This document shows positions 61,838 through 64,000 of a stretch of DNA of 64,000 bases, piece by piece. The translations under genes and the position numbers were made by a program. This stretch comes from Planctomycetaceae bacterium. GTDB lineage: Bacteria > Planctomycetota > Planctomycetia > Planctomycetales > Planctomycetaceae. Position 1 is the stretch's first letter. Every line of letters starts with the position of its first letter. The notes under the pieces were generated by a model. It was not told where the DNA came from. It made no database searches and saw only the letters and a program-made list of their open reading frames with translations. Where the stretch lies: NCBI GenBank assembly GCA_021732975.1, contig JAKFWC010000010.1:1-64000 (forward strand). Direction: 5' to 3'.

Positions 61838-62632
61838 ATGGATTCTCAGCCACCGATCACCCGCCCGTCGACCGCTCTGTGGAAGAAACTTCTCGTTGTG
61901 GCCGTGGTCGCGACGGTCGGCGGGATCGCGTACATCCCGTTCCGTGATGTGCTCACGCTTCAGCATCTGGCTGCGCGGGAAGCCGAACTCCGCAGCCTGC
62001 AACAGGAACACGCTGTGCTAGTGTACGGCGTGGCATTTCTCGTCTACGTCGCCGTTACCGGACTGTCACTACCCGGCGCAGCGGTGCTGACACTGACTTG
62101 CGGCTGGTTTTTCGGATTTTGGCGCGGCGCGCTCCTCGTCAGTTTTGCTTCCACCACGGGGGCGACCGTGGCGTTTCTGGTCAGTCGTTTCTTGCTCCGC
62201 GATTCCATTCAGCAACGCTTCGGCGACCGGCTGGCATCGTTCAACCAGGCTTTGGAACGTGAAGGAGCGTTTTATCTGTTCATGCTGCGGCTGATTCCGG
62301 TGGTGCCGTTCTTCGTGATCAACCTGGTCATGGGACTGACCCCCATCCGAACGCGCACTTTCTGGTGGGTCAGCCAGATCGGCATGCTGCCCGGCACGGC
62401 GGTCTATATTTACGCCGGGGCCAGCGTGCCGAATCTGGCGACGCTCGCCGAGAAGGGAGCCCAGGGCATTTTGTCGCCGCAGTTGCTCGTCGCGTTCGCC
62501 CTGCTGGGGCTTGTCCCGCTGGTGCTCAAGAAGGTGGTGCAACACTTTCGCCCGGTAATTTCCTCAGAACCGTCCGATGCTACGAATTCGTTAGCGATGG
62601 CTCACGAATCGTCGCCGATAGGGCCACGCTAA
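61838..62632 (+). CDS. TVP38/TMEM64 (VTT domain) membrane protein
   Basis: 264 residues from MDSQPPITR; the longer frame from 61682 overlaps arsS and is rejected. About six hydrophobic segments with the VTT/SNARE-associated signature: SLPGAAVLTLTCGWFFG, STTGATVAFLVSRFLLR, LFMLRLIPVVPFFVINLVMG and GMLPGTAVYIYAG. Family members are membrane proteins linked to lipid scrambling or transport. It often precedes mercuric-reductase-like genes, as here. Confidence 0.92.
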   Translation: MDSQPPITRPSTALWKKLLVVAVVATVGGIAYIPFRDVLTLQHLAAREAELRSLQQEHAVLVYGVAFLVYVAVTGLSLPGAAVLTLTCGWFFGFWRGALLVSFASTTGATVAFLVSRFLLRDSIQQRFGDRLASFNQALEREGAFYLFMLRLIPVVPFFVINLVMGLTPIRTRTFWWVSQIGMLPGTAVYIYAGASVPNLATLAEKGAQGILSPQLLVAFALLGLVPLVLKKVVQHFRPVISSEPSDATNSLAMAHESSPIGPR

Positions 62633-62709
62633 GGCCGCTTTCGGAGATGTACATGTCGATTAAAGCTCCCGATATCAACGGACGTCGAATCGTTCGCCAA
62701 GGAAGTCGC

Positions 62710-64000
62710 ATGTCAGAATTGATCCAGTTACAACCCCACGACGAACACAATCAAAAACTGGAAGCGCACGTTCGACCTCCGAGTTGGGTCAATCCCACCC
62801 CGAGCGGCCGGTACAACCTGGTCGTGATCGGCGCGGGGACGGCCGGATTGGTGACGGCGGCGGGGGCGGCCGGATTAGGGGCCAAAGTCGCCCTCATCGA
62901 ACGGGAACTGATGGGCGGCGACTGCCTCAATGTCGGCTGCGTTCCGTCCAAGGGGCTGATCAGTGCCGCCCGCGTCGCGCGCACCATCCGTCAAGCCGAC
63001 GAATTCGGCATCCATGTTCCCGTGGGAACGGATGCCAATTTTGCGCGAGTGATGCAACGGATGCGTCGGCTGCGTGCCCAGATCAGTCCAAACGACTCGG
63101 CCGCGCGGTTTCGTGATCTGGGCGTCGATGTCTATCTGGGCGGTGGCCGGTTCACAAGTTCCAACACGGTTCAAGTCGGTGACCAGACGTTGCACTTTCG
63201 GAAAGCCGTCATCGCCACCGGAGCCCGCGCTTCCGCGCCGCCCCTTCCCGGCCTGGATCAAGTGCCGTATCTCACGAACGAATCGGTGTTCTCATTGACC
63301 GAACGGCCGCGCCGGTTAGGCATCATCGGCGCGGGTCCGATCGGCTGCGAATTGGCCCAGGCGTTCGCCAACCTTGGCTCGGAAGTGCTGCTGGTCGAAG
63401 TCGCGCACGGCATCCTGCCACTCGAAGACCGCGACGCGGCAGAAATCGTGCGGGCGTCGATGCAGCGCGATGGTGTAAAGTTGTTGTGTTGCGGCAAGGA
63501 ACTGAAGGTGCGTCGTGAGGCGGGACAAATCCGGATGTCGGTCGAATCGCACGGCCAGCAGTACGATGAAGCCGTGGACCAATTGCTCGTGTCGGTGGGC
63601 CGAGCGCCCAATGTGCAGAACCTCGGACTGGAAATCGTGGGGGTCGAGTTCGATCCCCGGACAGGAGTCCGCGTCAACGACCGGATGCAGACGACGAATC
63701 CCCATATCTTCGCGGCCGGTGACATCTGCTCAAAATTCAAATTCACGCACGCCGCTGACTTCATGGCGCGGATCGTCATTCAAAACACGCTCTTCAAAGG
63801 CCGGGCCAAGGCGAGTGCGCTGACGATTCCGTGGTGTACCTATACCTCGCCGGAAATCGCTCACGTCGGACTCTATGAGAAGGATGCGCAGGAGCAAGGG
63901 ATCGCACTCGACACTTACACCCAGGACTTCGCGGACATTGACCGCGCGATTCTGGCGGGAGAAACGGAAGGCTTCGTCAAGGTTCACACCCGCCGGGGGA
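62710..64000 (+). CDS. Mercuric reductase-like FAD/NAD(P) disulfide oxidoreductase, cut by window edge
   Basis: Open to the right edge, at least 430 residues. FAD-binding VIGAGTAGLVTAAGAAGLG, redox-active GGDCLNVGCVPSKG, NAD(P)-binding GIIGAGPIGCELAQAF, then FAAGDIC and the start of the dimerisation domain (TSPEIAHVGL). I chose ATG 62710 because AAGGAAG lies just before it; in-frame ATGs at 62647 and 62653 are alternatives. No N-terminal heavy-metal domain, and the C-terminal Cys pair needed for Hg(II) would be outside the window, so the substrate is open. Confidence 0.93.
   Translation, partial: MSELIQLQPHDEHNQKLEAHVRPPSWVNPTPSGRYNLVVIGAGTAGLVTAAGAAGLGAKVALIERELMGGDCLNVGCVPSKGLISAARVARTIRQADEFGIHVPVGTDANFARVMQRMRRLRAQISPNDSAARFRDLGVDVYLGGGRFTSSNTVQVGDQTLHFRKAVIATGARASAPPLPGLDQVPYLTNESVFSLTERPRRLGIIGAGPIGCELAQAFANLGSEVLLVEVAHGILPLEDRDAAEIVRASMQRDGVKLLCCGKELKVRREAGQIRMSVESHGQQYDEAVDQLLVSVGRAPNVQNLGLEIVGVEFDPRTGVRVNDRMQTTNPHIFAAGDICSKFKFTHAADFMARIVIQNTLFKGRAKASALTIPWCTYTSPEIAHVGLYEKDAQEQGIALDTYTQDFADIDRAILAGETEGFVKVHTRRG

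Overview
This window looks like a chromosome segment of a planctomycete (Planctomycetota, probably order Planctomycetales). The call rests on gene families typical of that phylum: a DUF1559 pseudopilin-like protein with a type IV pilin N-terminus, a TPR/FG-GAP/ASPIC-UnbV protein, a DUF1080 protein, carboxypeptidase-regulatory-like lipoproteins, an MBL-rhodanese sulfur locus and an arsM/arsS pair. No rRNA or CRISPR array is present. One tRNA, Ser(CGA), is seen.

Region 1 (1-26.1 kb) is a lipopeptide-type hybrid PKS/NRPS cluster. On the minus strand, in transcription order, it has an MbtH protein, a PKS (FAAL-ACP-KS-AT-degenerate DH-KR-ACP), a 5202-residue NRPS (C-A[FkbM MT]-PCP-E / C-A-PCP-sulfotransferase / C-A[N-MT]-PCP / C) and a second NRPS that starts with half a condensation domain and runs off the left edge. 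A type II thioesterase is divergent. My hand-read adenylation codes match Ser, Thr and Phe. The working product model is a beta-hydroxy fatty acyl chain, then D-Ser (possibly methylated), Thr (possibly sulfated or dehydrated) and N-methyl-Phe, extended by the second NRPS. A 127-bp block is identical between the two NRPS genes.

Region 2 (26-42.3 kb) is mostly core or lineage-specific: a DUF1080 protein, an FHA-EAL protein, small secreted proteins and lipoproteins around a lower-GC secreted protein of unknown function, the DUF1559 protein, the ASPIC/UnbV protein, an O-antigen-ligase-like protein, a cyclophilin lipoprotein, a GNAT and a methyltransferase. Several inverted and direct repeats lie in 28.4-30.4 kb.

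Region 3 (42.3-47 kb) is a minus-strand sulfide/persulfide operon: ArsR repressor, rhodanese membrane protein, persulfide-dioxygenase/rhodanese fusion, DsrE protein and SoxB-like metallophosphatase. A palindrome sits just upstream of the repressor.

Region 4 (47-59 kb) is a mobile hotspot. It holds a 5' fragment and an intact copy of tRNA-Ser(CGA) flanking a toxin-antitoxin-SecB-like chaperone module and an HNH protein, then a tyrosine integrase with an excisionase-like protein. Next is a DUF1257/DUF2997/AAA-N cluster in which a serine-recombinase element has split one DUF1257 gene exactly in two and brought an intact DUF1257 copy. Small hypothetical genes between direct repeats and an IS3 remnant follow.

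Region 5 (59.3-64 kb) is an arsenic operon: arsM, csrA, arsS, a TVP38/TMEM64 membrane protein and a mercuric-reductase-like flavoprotein cut by the right edge.
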